A stretch of DNA of 64,000 bases, from positions 124,001 to 188,000 of the forward strand of contig CASEYJ010000017.1 of the NCBI GenBank assembly GCA_949292175.1, read 5' to 3'. This stretch comes from an uncultured bacterium (GTDB lineage: Bacteria; Cyanobacteriota; Vampirovibrionia; Gastranaerophilales; Gastranaerophilaceae). The position numbers and the translations under genes are program-made. Under the pieces are notes generated by a model. That model saw only the letters and a program-made list of their open reading frames with translations, was not told where the DNA came from and did not search any database. This document shows positions 25,804-34,768 of the stretch, piece by piece. Numbering within the stretch: position 1 is the stretch's first letter; every line of letters begins with the position of its first letter.

Positions 25804-26745
25804 TTACCAAGCGATTATGACGGCTCCAGTTCCACCATCTCGTTTAAGAGCACCTCCAGTTCCAGGACTAGGATCTAGAACTGCAATCCCTGAATCAAGT
25901 CTAAGAGCAGATATGTAAAGCTTAAAACGTGACTCTTGGGCTAACTGTGTATAGTTACCACTCATATACGCAGTAAGTAAAAAATCCTTATGAAGATATG
26001 TCAATGTATCTTGCGACAAATCTGAAGTAGAGGATCCACTATAACTTCTCAAAAAATCAGTATATGATAAATTCAAAGACTTTTCAGCAGAAACATCTGT
26101 ACTTGATGCACTACAATAACCAATCTGGAATCTACTATTCTCATTATCAATATTACAATATGGACTCAAACGACAAGTATACTTTGCATATGAAACACTA
26201 CAAGATTCAAAATCTACTTTAGAACCTGAGTTACTTCTTCCACCCAATAAAACTATAATCTCTTTATGTGATATTTGATCAATAACTTTAGTCGTTCCAC
26301 CTCTAGCAGCAGTAGTAGTATTCGTCGTGGAATCAAACTTAGCAGCTTCCCCTGGATAAACATACATAGTATGGGTTGTGGTAGGCAAAAATATACTAGC
26401 ATCGGCCCCAGCAGCGCCACCAAATTGAGTACCGCCAGCACCACCAGCTCCAACAGCATTTATAACGAAATATGCAGCTGATTTTAGTGGAACAAAAGTA
26501 CAATACCCATCAACAGGATGCTTTTCACTAACAACACTTTCTGAAACAAGTCGTTCAGTAAGTACGCCTTCACTATTATAATAACATTCGAATCGTCCAT
26601 GGTTTGGCAACGAAACTTTTTTCTTATATTTTTGCGTAAAAACATTTGTACACGCAGCAATAAATATTGAAACAATAGCCATCGTTACGACAACTTCAAA
26701 TAACGAAAATGCAAACTTATTCTTTTTTAACTTCTCAATAATCAT
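25804..26745 (-). CDS. Glycine-rich prepilin-like protein (313 aa), same family
   Basis: 313 residues from ATG 26745, with AAGGA six bases upstream and nine bases between the preceding stop and this start; a TTG at 26751 is less likely. The signal KNKFA / FSLFEVVVTMAIVSIFIAA has Ala at -1. The shared module is clear: PNHGRFECYYN, GYCTFVPLKSAAYFVINAVGAGGAGG. After a Ser/Thr-rich, Cys-containing middle part it ends GGTGAVIIAW. It is the shortest of the three glycine-rich paralogues and defines the core of the family. Probably an exported pilus-associated protein. Confidence 0.8.
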   Translation of the reverse strand: MIIEKLKKNKFAFSLFEVVVTMAIVSIFIAACTNVFTQKYKKKVSLPNHGRFECYYNSEGVLTERLVSESVVSEKHPVDGYCTFVPLKSAAYFVINAVGAGGAGGTQFGGAAGADASIFLPTTTHTMYVYPGEAAKFDSTTNTTTAARGGTTKVIDQISHKEIIVLLGGRSNSGSKVDFESCSVSYAKYTCRLSPYCNIDNENSRFQIGYCSASSTDVSAEKSLNLSYTDFLRSYSGSSTSDLSQDTLTYLHKDFLLTAYMSGNYTQLAQESRFKLYISALRLDSGIAVLDPSPGTGGALKRDGGTGAVIIAW

Positions 26746-26754
26746 ATTCAATCC

Positions 26755-28896
26755 TTACCAAACAATAATTACAGCACCAGGATAACCATCAGATGGCTTA
26801 CATACTGTTTCCGGGTAACTAACGACTTCCCCAGTAGGACTACCAAGAACATCATTCTTTTTATAACATTGGTAATCCATAGTATTTTCATACTGATAGA
26901 CCCAATTTTTAGGAGCCGCAGCAGGGAACCCAGCGTACGTTACATACTCTTCACCGCTAGTATTTCTTAAGAAAGAATAACCTCCGTCACCAGCAGACCC
27001 AGGTAACATTGTATTTGTATTACCATACAAGTAGTTAATCGCAGATGGAGTCTTTGAATCAGCATTCAACTCTAAAATTGTGTAAAAGCCTGAGTTTTCT
27101 GCGAATCGTTTTTCCGCATCACTAGCTCGAGCCACACCAACATCCAAACATCCATCAATTTTCCAAGTCATAGGATCAGTAGAGGTTGGCGGAACCTCAC
27201 AAACAGATAACACTTCAGGTTGTTCATCAGTTTCAGCTCTTCCCAAGAACACGTCATTTCCGAACAAGAAGACTTTTCCGCCTGTTTCACCACCACGAAC
27301 GCCACGTCCGCCCTTGGCTCTGAAGATTTCTCTTCCTTCAGATTCGACAATAGTATCACCTCCATCACCGCCACTTTTAGCAGCCGCAGTACCGGCAATT
27401 CCGGCACGGCCTATATCAAAGCTCAATACTTCTTGCATTTTTGGCAGAAACATTGAGAGACTCTCTCCAGGCACACCTGCATAACCGAATGTAGGAGTGT
27501 CATATCCATAATGGCGTGTTATTGTAATATTTGCGGGATATTTAACTGTCGTAGCTACTTTTACTTCATCATAAGGTTCAGCTTTAACCCAAGGCGCTGT
27601 ACAAAGCGACGCTGAATCAGGAGCCTTATATAGAGGATTTTCATGAACTTCTTCAGAAGAGGCCTCACCGTATGATGGATCTGCCCCAGGTTTACTATTA
27701 TCACCAGGCAACAAATCACACCTTGGAATATTAGGATCTAAGTTACCTACCAAATCCGTCTCTATATAAGCACTGACATAATTAGCTTCCCACTCCTTAA
27801 GAATAGCACTTGTTTCTGGATCTCGCTTAATATTACAAGTATTTCCTTTTAAAACGTAATTCTTATGAGCTTGAGCATAACGCTCATATGCGCGACACTC
27901 CGGATAAACTTTCCAACCTTCACCTTCTTGAGGGACATCAATCGGAGGATTTGGGTTTTGAGCAATATTATCAGCATCATCTTGATATTCATCCGAGAAC
28001 AGATATTCATCTGATCCCATTTTTAAGGCGAAAAACTTATTCATTTCAGCTCTTGCAGAATTAACAACTTTTAATCTGTTATATTGATCCAACTTCGCAT
28101 ATTGCTTATCAAGCGTAAAACAAACACCTGAACCACCAGGGCCGCCGTAGCTATAAATCCATTTTTTCAAGGCAGGAACCTCTTGAGCTGTGGGAGTTCC
28201 TGTAAAACCTTTTCCAGAACAAATTTTAATATTTTCATCTGGCGGTACAGGCTGCCAATATTTGTACAACCATGACCTTACGTATTGGTTTGTATCATAA
28301 GCTGTCTGTAACGATATTGAGTAATTATAACACTTTGCAGATTCATTACCAGCCCTGAAATCTCTAAATTCTTCAGGATAATTACAATATTTACCCCAAG
28401 TATCACACCCTTGCTGTTTACAGTTAGTCCTATATGTATTTGAACAACAAGTGTTACTTAGAGTAATCTTCACACTTTCATCATCATAGTTGGTATCTTT
28501 GTACATAGTTTTGGTAGGATCGTAAGGAGGATAAGAACCGCCCGCACCTCCACCAATCGCTTGGAAAGAGAAATAAGCAGCGTTAGGAGCCTGTTTTACC
28601 GGATCAAAAGTACAATTTTCAACTTTCTTGCCTACCGGATTTCCAGCAGCATCCTTATATTCAGGTTTCGCACCACTTTTTTCTGTTGCATAAAACTCAT
28701 ACGTCTCACCGTCTGTCGGGTCAATCCAACACTCAAAGCGCCCGTGCTCACCTCTGACAATCTTCTTTGCGACTGTTTTATGAACTACTGGAGGTAACGC
28801 CAATACCAAAAAAGATATGATCAAAAGAACGATCAACATCTCGGCGATCGAAAAACCTCTCTTTATACCAAACATACTATCCGTAACTCTATACAT
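26755..28896 (-). CDS. Giant glycine-rich prepilin-like protein (713 aa), first gene of operon
   Basis: 713 residues from ATG 28896, which has GGAG ten bases upstream; an ATG at 28917 is in frame but lacks a site. The signal FGIKRG / FSIAEMLIVLLIISFLVL has Gly at -1 and Glu at +5. The shared module is at about 45-105: GEHGRFECW, ENCTFDP, AAYFSFQAIGGGAGGS. A Cys-rich patch (TCCSNTYRTNCKQQGCDTW) follows, then Gly-rich segments (RAKGGRGVRGGETGGKV), and the end GYPGAVIIVW. It is transcribed from a promoter shared in a divergent region with another prepilin gene. Function inferred as pilus tip or surface adhesin; no enzymatic motif seen. Confidence 0.8.
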   Translation of the reverse strand: MYRVTDSMFGIKRGFSIAEMLIVLLIISFLVLALPPVVHKTVAKKIVRGEHGRFECWIDPTDGETYEFYATEKSGAKPEYKDAAGNPVGKKVENCTFDPVKQAPNAAYFSFQAIGGGAGGSYPPYDPTKTMYKDTNYDDESVKITLSNTCCSNTYRTNCKQQGCDTWGKYCNYPEEFRDFRAGNESAKCYNYSISLQTAYDTNQYVRSWLYKYWQPVPPDENIKICSGKGFTGTPTAQEVPALKKWIYSYGGPGGSGVCFTLDKQYAKLDQYNRLKVVNSARAEMNKFFALKMGSDEYLFSDEYQDDADNIAQNPNPPIDVPQEGEGWKVYPECRAYERYAQAHKNYVLKGNTCNIKRDPETSAILKEWEANYVSAYIETDLVGNLDPNIPRCDLLPGDNSKPGADPSYGEASSEEVHENPLYKAPDSASLCTAPWVKAEPYDEVKVATTVKYPANITITRHYGYDTPTFGYAGVPGESLSMFLPKMQEVLSFDIGRAGIAGTAAAKSGGDGGDTIVESEGREIFRAKGGRGVRGGETGGKVFLFGNDVFLGRAETDEQPEVLSVCEVPPTSTDPMTWKIDGCLDVGVARASDAEKRFAENSGFYTILELNADSKTPSAINYLYGNTNTMLPGSAGDGGYSFLRNTSGEEYVTYAGFPAAAPKNWVYQYENTMDYQCYKKNDVLGSPTGEVVSYPETVCKPSDGYPGAVIIVW

Positions 28897-28941
28897 TAAA
28901 TTTAATCTCCAACTCATATAAGTGCCAGACTACTTATAAAC

Positions 28942-28972
28942 ATTATAACATAAACTGGGGTCAAATTTCCAA
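28942..28972 (-). promoter_or_regulatory. Leftward promoter of the prepilin operon (extended -10)
   Basis: On the minus strand TATGTTATAAT forms an extended -10 (TG-n-TATAAT, TATAAT at plus 28942-28947). A TTGGAA lies 19 bases upstream, and a TTGACC overlaps the spacer. The decamer ATGTTATAAT is the same as in the divergent rightward promoter. Confidence 0.55.
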
Positions 28973-29011
28973 CTTTGTTACATTTTGTTATAAACTCAAA
29001 CCCCACACAAC

Positions 29012-29040
29012 TTGACCATTAATGTCTAATATGTTATAAT
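29012..29040 (+). promoter_or_regulatory. Rightward promoter of the divergent prepilin gene
   Basis: TTGACC (29012-29017), 17-base spacer, TATAAT (29035-29040) with the TG extension (TGTTATAAT). Near-consensus, 40 bases before the ATG. Confidence 0.8.
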
Positions 29041-29079
29041 CAGCTAAGGTAGACTATTTTGGAAATGCGGGGTATTTTT

Positions 29080-30066
29080 ATGCGTAAATTCTTGGGAAAT
29101 ATACACAAAGGGATGACTCTCGCAGAGCTTCTCATTGTATTTGTTATCATGGGAATCATAGCGACGATGACCATGGTTAGTATTAAACCGAGTGAAAAAT
29201 CATTTAAATACGTATATAATAGGGTGTATAATGCGATTGGGACAGCATTTTATAATTCTGCTATTAATATCTCTGACGACCTTAAAAATGACCCTGATAT
29301 GAAAAACGGGTTCCCAGAATCAGCTGAATTGTTTTGTAAGGTCCTACTAGAATACATAAACACCAAAGAAGGAACTGATCATACCTGCAGCAACAATACA
29401 GTAAATATAAATAACCCGGTATTTTCAAACGATAAGGTACAATTTGTTGCAAGTAACAGTGTTAAATTTTGGATTGGTCACACTGATGTTGCGGGAAAAT
29501 ACTCAACTTACTCCGGTATAGATAGTACAAACAGTAACTACACAATAAAGTATCACATTGTTTTTGCTGATCTTAACGGAGAGTTAGGGCCAAATTCAGC
29601 AATTCCTCATGGCAATGGTATGGCTGATATTGTTGGCTTTATTGTTACGGAAGATTTTGAAGTCGTACCAATTGGGGTACCTGAAACAGACCCAAGGTAT
29701 GTTGTAGCAAGAGTTGTATATTCAACCATCGAAACCGGCTCTGGGACAAGTTCTGAACAAGATATGTCTCCTACAATGTCAGTTTTAGAAGCAAAAAGAC
29801 GCGCTTGGGGAACTCCAGGGAGAATGTATATTTCATCAAACGAACCGTTATCTATGAATTTCTATGATGGTGGAAAAATATACAGCACGAGTCCGTTCTG
29901 GATTGATTACAATTCTCCAAAATATAGTGCGATTATGAACAAGAATGCGGATAATCCTTGCAGAAAGACTCCACCACCACCAGACCCTAGCGCCCCGGAA
30001 CCGCCACCTCCTACAATTGAGGTTGAACCGGACGCTTGCTACGTTACAATACAAGACTTTTACTAA
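29080..30066 (+). CDS. Type IV prepilin-like protein with proline-rich C-terminus
   Basis: 328 residues from ATG 29080 (GCGGGG seven bases upstream); TTG 29059 and ATG 29065 are in frame but poorer. The class III signal is NIHKG / MTLAELLIVFVIMGIIATM, with Met at +1 and Glu at +5. The mature part has ADLNGELGPNSAI, the pseudopilin D-x-NG-x-x-x-PN-like motif also present in the 22325 protein, and ends with a Pro-rich segment between two Cys (CRKTPPPPDP ... DACYV). It diverges from the four-gene prepilin operon and probably works with it. Monocistronic, with terminator. Confidence 0.87.
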   Translation: MRKFLGNIHKGMTLAELLIVFVIMGIIATMTMVSIKPSEKSFKYVYNRVYNAIGTAFYNSAINISDDLKNDPDMKNGFPESAELFCKVLLEYINTKEGTDHTCSNNTVNINNPVFSNDKVQFVASNSVKFWIGHTDVAGKYSTYSGIDSTNSNYTIKYHIVFADLNGELGPNSAIPHGNGMADIVGFIVTEDFEVVPIGVPETDPRYVVARVVYSTIETGSGTSSEQDMSPTMSVLEAKRRAWGTPGRMYISSNEPLSMNFYDGGKIYSTSPFWIDYNSPKYSAIMNKNADNPCRKTPPPPDPSAPEPPPPTIEVEPDACYVTIQDFY

Positions 30067-30067
30067 T

Positions 30068-30100
30068 AATAAAACCGCTTAAATAAAAGCGGTTTTATTT
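30068..30100 (+). terminator. Terminator of the rightward prepilin gene
   Basis: AATAAAACCGCTT pairs with AAGCGGTTTTATT, followed by T-rich sequence. Confidence 0.88.
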
Positions 30101-30166
30101 ATTTTACATATTAAAATTTTTGTGTTATCTTATTAATAGATTTATGTGGATTATGTGAGGTATTAG

Positions 30167-30931
30167 ATGAATAAAAAAGCAATTCTTTTAGTTATAATTC
30201 TTGTTATTGCGTTCGTTGGTATTATAAGTTTTAACCACAAAAGACCTGTTACTATAGAAACATTGAATGCATTTATCAGTTCTGATTCAATTTCTATACA
30301 ATCAGAAAACTCAGGAAAGATAAAAGTTTTACCTGTTAAACAATCAGAAAAAGTTCAAAAAGGGCAAGTAATAGCTGAAATCGAAACATCTGTTAAAATT
30401 TCCAAATCTGTTACAACAAGCAATAATAGTACATCTGCCAAAAAAACTCAACAAGAATACGAGAATGCTGCAATTATGTATAAAGACGGAATTATCTCAC
30501 AAGAGGAATACGATAAATACGTAAAGAAACTAAATAAAGCTCAAGAAGAAGCTTCTCAGCCTAAAACTCGACAAGAAATAGTGACAACGTCTAAAGTTAC
30601 CAAAGTATATTCTCCTATTGACGGGATTGTTGTACTAAATAACCTTAAAGAGGGTGACACTATAAAAAAAGAAGCTATTTTAGCCAAAGTTAATTCTTCA
30701 CATAAAGAAGTTAATGCATACTTTTCACCATCAAACAAAGAAAACATAAAAGAAGGCTCTGCTGTTGACATTACAGTAATAAAATATCCTGAAAAGACAT
30801 TCCGAGGTAAAATTGTTGATATTGCAGAAATTGACAAGAAAGGAATTCCTGTAAAAGTGACATTTGATCAAGATACGTCTTCTTTAGATTTTCAAAATGG
30901 TGATTCAGTAATTGTAAAGATTAAGCAATAA
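30167..30931 (+). CDS. HlyD/EmrA-like membrane fusion protein
   Basis: The 254-residue protein has an N-terminal membrane anchor (about 4-24), then a biotinyl-lipoyl-like half motif (ISIQSENSGKIKVLPVKQSEKVQKGQVIAEIE), a short helical hairpin (about 90-130), the second lipoyl half (VYSPIDGIVVLNNLKEGDTIKKEAILAKV) and a beta-barrel segment. This is the order of periplasmic adaptor proteins. The hairpin is short and no transporter or outer-membrane channel gene is adjacent, so its partner pump is unknown. Monocistronic. Confidence 0.82.
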   Translation: MNKKAILLVIILVIAFVGIISFNHKRPVTIETLNAFISSDSISIQSENSGKIKVLPVKQSEKVQKGQVIAEIETSVKISKSVTTSNNSTSAKKTQQEYENAAIMYKDGIISQEEYDKYVKKLNKAQEEASQPKTRQEIVTTSKVTKVYSPIDGIVVLNNLKEGDTIKKEAILAKVNSSHKEVNAYFSPSNKENIKEGSAVDITVIKYPEKTFRGKIVDIAEIDKKGIPVKVTFDQDTSSLDFQNGDSVIVKIKQ

Positions 30932-31001
30932 TTCAGCAAAAATATTCATCTTCATATTTAATACAAAATGGAGAAGATATTACAAAGTAAAAATTACAAA
31001 C

Positions 31002-31676
31002 ATGATAACCAAAGTTAATAATAATAATACATATAGTTCATTCAAAAATCATAGCAATGTAAAGCAAGGATATATTGCAAGAAGATACCACACATCTGAA
31101 AGCGTAGACTTTAAAACTAAGATTAAAGCTGCAACTGGCGGGATTGTGGGTACTGCTGTGCCTTTAATATATTTCACAAGAAAAAACCCTGGAATTAAAA
31201 ACATAATCCACATGAAATATGGGCTAAAAGAAATGCTTATCACAAGTATTTCTGGAATTATGGGTGGCGCAGCTTTTGGTATGATTGGTGAAACACCTAA
31301 AAAACAAGAAAGAAAAAGAAAAGAAGCAATCTTTCAGATTATGAACAGTACACTCCCACTTTTAGGTGTTGCAGGATTTTTAAAATTATCAGAACGTGTT
31401 AAAGAATTAGATAACAGACCGGCTAAAATTGCAGGAACAGCCCTTGGGGTTGCTTTTGGAATGTGGGGCGGAGCAATACTTTCAAATAAAATCAATGACC
31501 CTAAAGATCTTGAACCTGATAGACGAATTGAAATAAAAGATGCCATTGCAAACATTGATGACGTATTCAGTGCCCTTGTCCTTGCAAAATTTCCATTTAT
31601 AGACAAATTACATATTGAAAAAGCATTACCAATAATCTTTTCATGGTGCGGATATAGAGCCGGACAAAGTAATTAA
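31002..31676 (+). CDS. Small unknown membrane protein
   Basis: The 224-residue protein is not recognised. An Asn/Ser/His-rich leader (1-35) leads into Gly-rich hydrophobic segments at about 44-60, 78-96, 110-126 and 146-165, with charged loops between, ending in a short helical tail. The repeated G-x3-G-type patterns ([35 protein letters not shown]) suggest packed membrane helices. No clear ribosome site precedes the ATG. Its stop overlaps the convergent uvrB stop by four bases. The leader style resembles other unknown proteins in the window. Confidence 0.6.
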   Translation: MITKVNNNNTYSSFKNHSNVKQGYIARRYHTSESVDFKTKIKAATGGIVGTAVPLIYFTRKNPGIKNIIHMKYGLKEMLITSISGIMGGAAFGMIGETPKKQERKRKEAIFQIMNSTLPLLGVAGFLKLSERVKELDNRPAKIAGTALGVAFGMWGGAILSNKINDPKDLEPDRRIEIKDAIANIDDVFSALVLAKFPFIDKLHIEKALPIIFSWCGYRAGQSN

Positions 31677-33658
31677 TCAACCATCTCACGCAATTTTTTC
31701 AACTTATCTCGGATTTCTGCAGCACGCTCAAAATCGAGAATTTTTGCGGCTTTATGCATATCTTTCTCCAATTTATCAATAAGTTTTGGCAAATCTTTCT
31801 TATCGACACCCAAATCAACCATTTCTTCAGCAACAATATCTTCAAGATCTCTATAACTAGCGACAAGAGAAAGTAAGTTATTTTCAATAGGCTTTTTAAT
31901 AGTTTGCGGTACAATGCCATATTTTTTATTGTGAGCTAACTGAATTGACCGACGGCGCTCAGTCTCATCGATAGCTTTTTTCATAGAATCTGTAATCTTA
32001 TCGGCATACATAATAACTTCACCACAAGCGTTACGAGCAGCACGACCAATCGTTTGAATCAAACTGGTTTCTGACCGCAAGAAACCTTCTTTATCGGCAT
32101 CCATAATCGCAACTAAAGAAACTTCCGGAATATCTAAACCTTCTCTCAACAAATTTACACCGATAAGAACATCAAACTCACCCAGACGTAAATCTCTTAA
32201 AATTTCTACACGCTCGAGTGACTGTATCCCGCTGTGAAGATACCTAACTCTAATTCCTTCTTGAATAAAGAAATCCGTCAAGTCTTCAGCCATACGTTTT
32301 GTTAAAGTCGTAATTAAAACTCGTTCATTCTTATCTGCACGTTTTTGAATTTCAGACTTCAAATCACTAATTTGAGTATCAATAGGGCGAACTGAAATCT
32401 TTGGATCCACAAGCCCTGTCGGCCTAATAATTTGTTCAACTAATTGTTCAGATGTATCTCGTTCAAATTCACCAGGAGTTGCTGAGATATAAATTTTCTG
32501 GTGAACTTTTTCGAAAAACTCCTCACTCTTCAACGGTCTGTTATCCTTTGCACAAGGAAGTCTAAACCCATACTTTATCAAAGTATCTTTTCTGGCAGCA
32601 TCACCATGTGACATTCCTTTCAGCTGAGGAAGCGTAACGTGAGATTCATCAATTACTGTTAAGAAATCTCCTCTAAAATAATCTAATAAAGTTGCAGGAG
32701 CTGAACCTGGAGGGCGACGTTCAATTATACGGGAATAATTTTCAATTCCTGAACAATACCCCATTTCTTTTATCATTTCAATATCATATTTGACTCGCTG
32801 CTCCAATCGTTGAGCCTCAACGAGCTTATTCTCATTATTAAGCTCAACTAGCCTATGCTGAAGTTCTTCTCTGATAAGAGAAATCGTTTCATCCACATTA
32901 TCGTCATCTGAAAGATAATGAACAGCAGGATATATTACAACTTTTTCAGGAGTCTCAATAATTTCACCGGTAACATTATCTATACGAACAATTTTTTCAA
33001 TCTCGTCACCAAAGAAACAGATTCGAGTCACAATTTTTTCATATGCAGGCATTATTTCGACGATATCACCTCTGGCTCTAAATGTTGATCGCTCAAGCAC
33101 CAAATCATTTCTTGAGTACTGAACACTTACAAGATGAGCAAGTAAATCATCTCTTTCAACTTCATCACCAACCTTAAGTTCAACAGACCCCTTAAAATAA
33201 TTTTCAGGCAACCCTAAACCATAAATACAACTAACAGAAGCAACAATTATAACATCATTTCGTTCATAAAGACTGCGAGTAGTATTGTGGCGTAAACGGT
33301 CAATTTCTTCGTTTATAGAAGCAGATTTTTCTATATAAGTATCAGTACGAGGAATGTAAGCCTCCGGCTGATAATAATCATAATAGCTGATGAAATATTC
33401 AACAGCATTATCAGGAAAAAGTTCTTTAAATTCATTATACAGTTGAGCCGCAAGAGTTTTGTTGTGAGCAATAATTAGTGTCGGCTTTTGAATCTGCTCA
33501 ATCACATTAGCAATAGTGAAAGTTTTACCTGAACCGGTAATGCCAAGCAAAGTCTGAGCATCATCTCCACGCAAAACGCCTTCTGTCAATTCTTTTATTG
33601 CCTTTGGTTGATCTCCGGCTGGTGAATATTTTGAATTTATCTTGAATCTTTTTTCCAT
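31673..33658 (-). CDS. uvrB: Excinuclease ABC subunit B
   Basis: The 661-residue protein is standard length. Walker [10 protein letters not shown] is near residue 40, the beta-hairpin [12 protein letters not shown] near 92-103, [10 protein letters not shown] as the DEAD-like box, and the helicase C-terminal motifs [14 protein letters not shown] and QTIGRAARN follow. The C-terminal UVR motif (about 620-655) binds UvrC. UvrB loads onto damaged DNA with UvrA in nucleotide excision repair. It diverges from the panE-like gene. uvrA and uvrC are not in the window. Confidence 0.98.
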   Translation of the reverse strand: MEKRFKINSKYSPAGDQPKAIKELTEGVLRGDDAQTLLGITGSGKTFTIANVIEQIQKPTLIIAHNKTLAAQLYNEFKELFPDNAVEYFISYYDYYQPEAYIPRTDTYIEKSASINEEIDRLRHNTTRSLYERNDVIIVASVSCIYGLGLPENYFKGSVELKVGDEVERDDLLAHLVSVQYSRNDLVLERSTFRARGDIVEIMPAYEKIVTRICFFGDEIEKIVRIDNVTGEIIETPEKVVIYPAVHYLSDDDNVDETISLIREELQHRLVELNNENKLVEAQRLEQRVKYDIEMIKEMGYCSGIENYSRIIERRPPGSAPATLLDYFRGDFLTVIDESHVTLPQLKGMSHGDAARKDTLIKYGFRLPCAKDNRPLKSEEFFEKVHQKIYISATPGEFERDTSEQLVEQIIRPTGLVDPKISVRPIDTQISDLKSEIQKRADKNERVLITTLTKRMAEDLTDFFIQEGIRVRYLHSGIQSLERVEILRDLRLGEFDVLIGVNLLREGLDIPEVSLVAIMDADKEGFLRSETSLIQTIGRAARNACGEVIMYADKITDSMKKAIDETERRRSIQLAHNKKYGIVPQTIKKPIENNLLSLVASYRDLEDIVAEEMVDLGVDKKDLPKLIDKLEKDMHKAAKILDFERAAEIRDKLKKLREMVD

Positions 33659-33743
33659 AACTGAATTTTACCAAATCAACAAAAAAATAAAATACGCAAT
33701 TGATTATTTGAAAATTTATCATATAAATGATAATATAAATTTT

Positions 33744-34694
33744 ATGAAGGAAATAAAAACAGTATTGTTATGTGGTCTAGGAGCCGTAGGATCAGCTTAC
33801 GCTGATAAACTATTAAAGTTTGATAGAGCGAATTTCAAAGTTCTTGTAAATGCAGAAAGACTAAAAAGATACAACGAAAATCCTATATACTTCAACGACA
33901 AAATACTTAATGTTGATTATATAACACCATCAGCAACAAATTTTAAGGCCGACTTAATCATAATTGCGACCAAAATGACAGGTCTAGATGAGGCGATAAA
34001 AGAAATTAAAAATTTCGTCTATGAGAACACCGTAATTCTTCCATTACTAAATGGAGTTACAAGCGAAGAAATGATTGCCTCTGCTTACGGATGGGATAAG
34101 GTACTGTATGCATACTTTATTGGTCACAGTTCTGTCCGGAATGGGAATAAAATATCACACGATGGTGTTAATACTCTTGTATTTGGAGCTGATAAACTTC
34201 CTGATAATAGAGTAGAAAGAGTAAAAGAATTTTTTAATAAAGCACAAATAAATTATAAGGTACCGGAAGATATAAGACACTCTTTGTGGTGTAAGTATAT
34301 GCTAAATGTTGCCTCAAATCCAACAACAGCACTTCTTAGAATGACTTTTGGAGAGATGCTTGAAAATAAAAATTTCATGCAACTGGCTGTAAATATAATG
34401 AAAGAGGTACAGGCTGTTGCAAAAGCTGAAGGGGTAAAAAATACAGAAACAATGATAGATGAAACAGTAGCTCATCTTCACACAATGATACCAGAAGGAA
34501 AGACCTCAATGCTTCAAGATGTCGAAGCCAAACGCCCAACAGAAATAGATATGTTCGCAGGAACAATGATTAAACTTGGGAAAAAGCATAATATAGAAAC
34601 CCCATATTGTCAGTTTCTCAAAGAAATGTTTGACGTTATCCACGAAAATCAAAAGCTTCACAACAACAGAAATTTAGCTTATAAAATTTCTTAA
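33744..34694 (+). CDS. Ketopantoate reductase-like (PanE/ApbA family) protein
   Basis: 316 residues from ATG 33744, chosen because it gives MKEIKTVLLCGLGAVGSAYAD with the NAD(P) motif at the expected place; the longer frame begins inside the uvrB start. LIIATKMTGLDEAIKEI and later LWCKYMLNVASNPTTAL (the ApbA C-terminal catalytic helix with Lys and Asn) and RPTEIDMFAGTMIKLGKKHNI match the family. PanE reduces ketopantoate to pantoate with NADPH in CoA synthesis. Several paralogues of other substrates exist, so the assignment is to family level. Confidence 0.85.
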   Translation: MKEIKTVLLCGLGAVGSAYADKLLKFDRANFKVLVNAERLKRYNENPIYFNDKILNVDYITPSATNFKADLIIIATKMTGLDEAIKEIKNFVYENTVILPLLNGVTSEEMIASAYGWDKVLYAYFIGHSSVRNGNKISHDGVNTLVFGADKLPDNRVERVKEFFNKAQINYKVPEDIRHSLWCKYMLNVASNPTTALLRMTFGEMLENKNFMQLAVNIMKEVQAVAKAEGVKNTETMIDETVAHLHTMIPEGKTSMLQDVEAKRPTEIDMFAGTMIKLGKKHNIETPYCQFLKEMFDVIHENQKLHNNRNLAYKIS

Positions 34695-34768
34695 TAAAAA
34701 AGCAATTTTTCTGACCAAAAATCTTTTATATAAATACGGGGAAATTAATTTATATAGGGGAAATGGGA

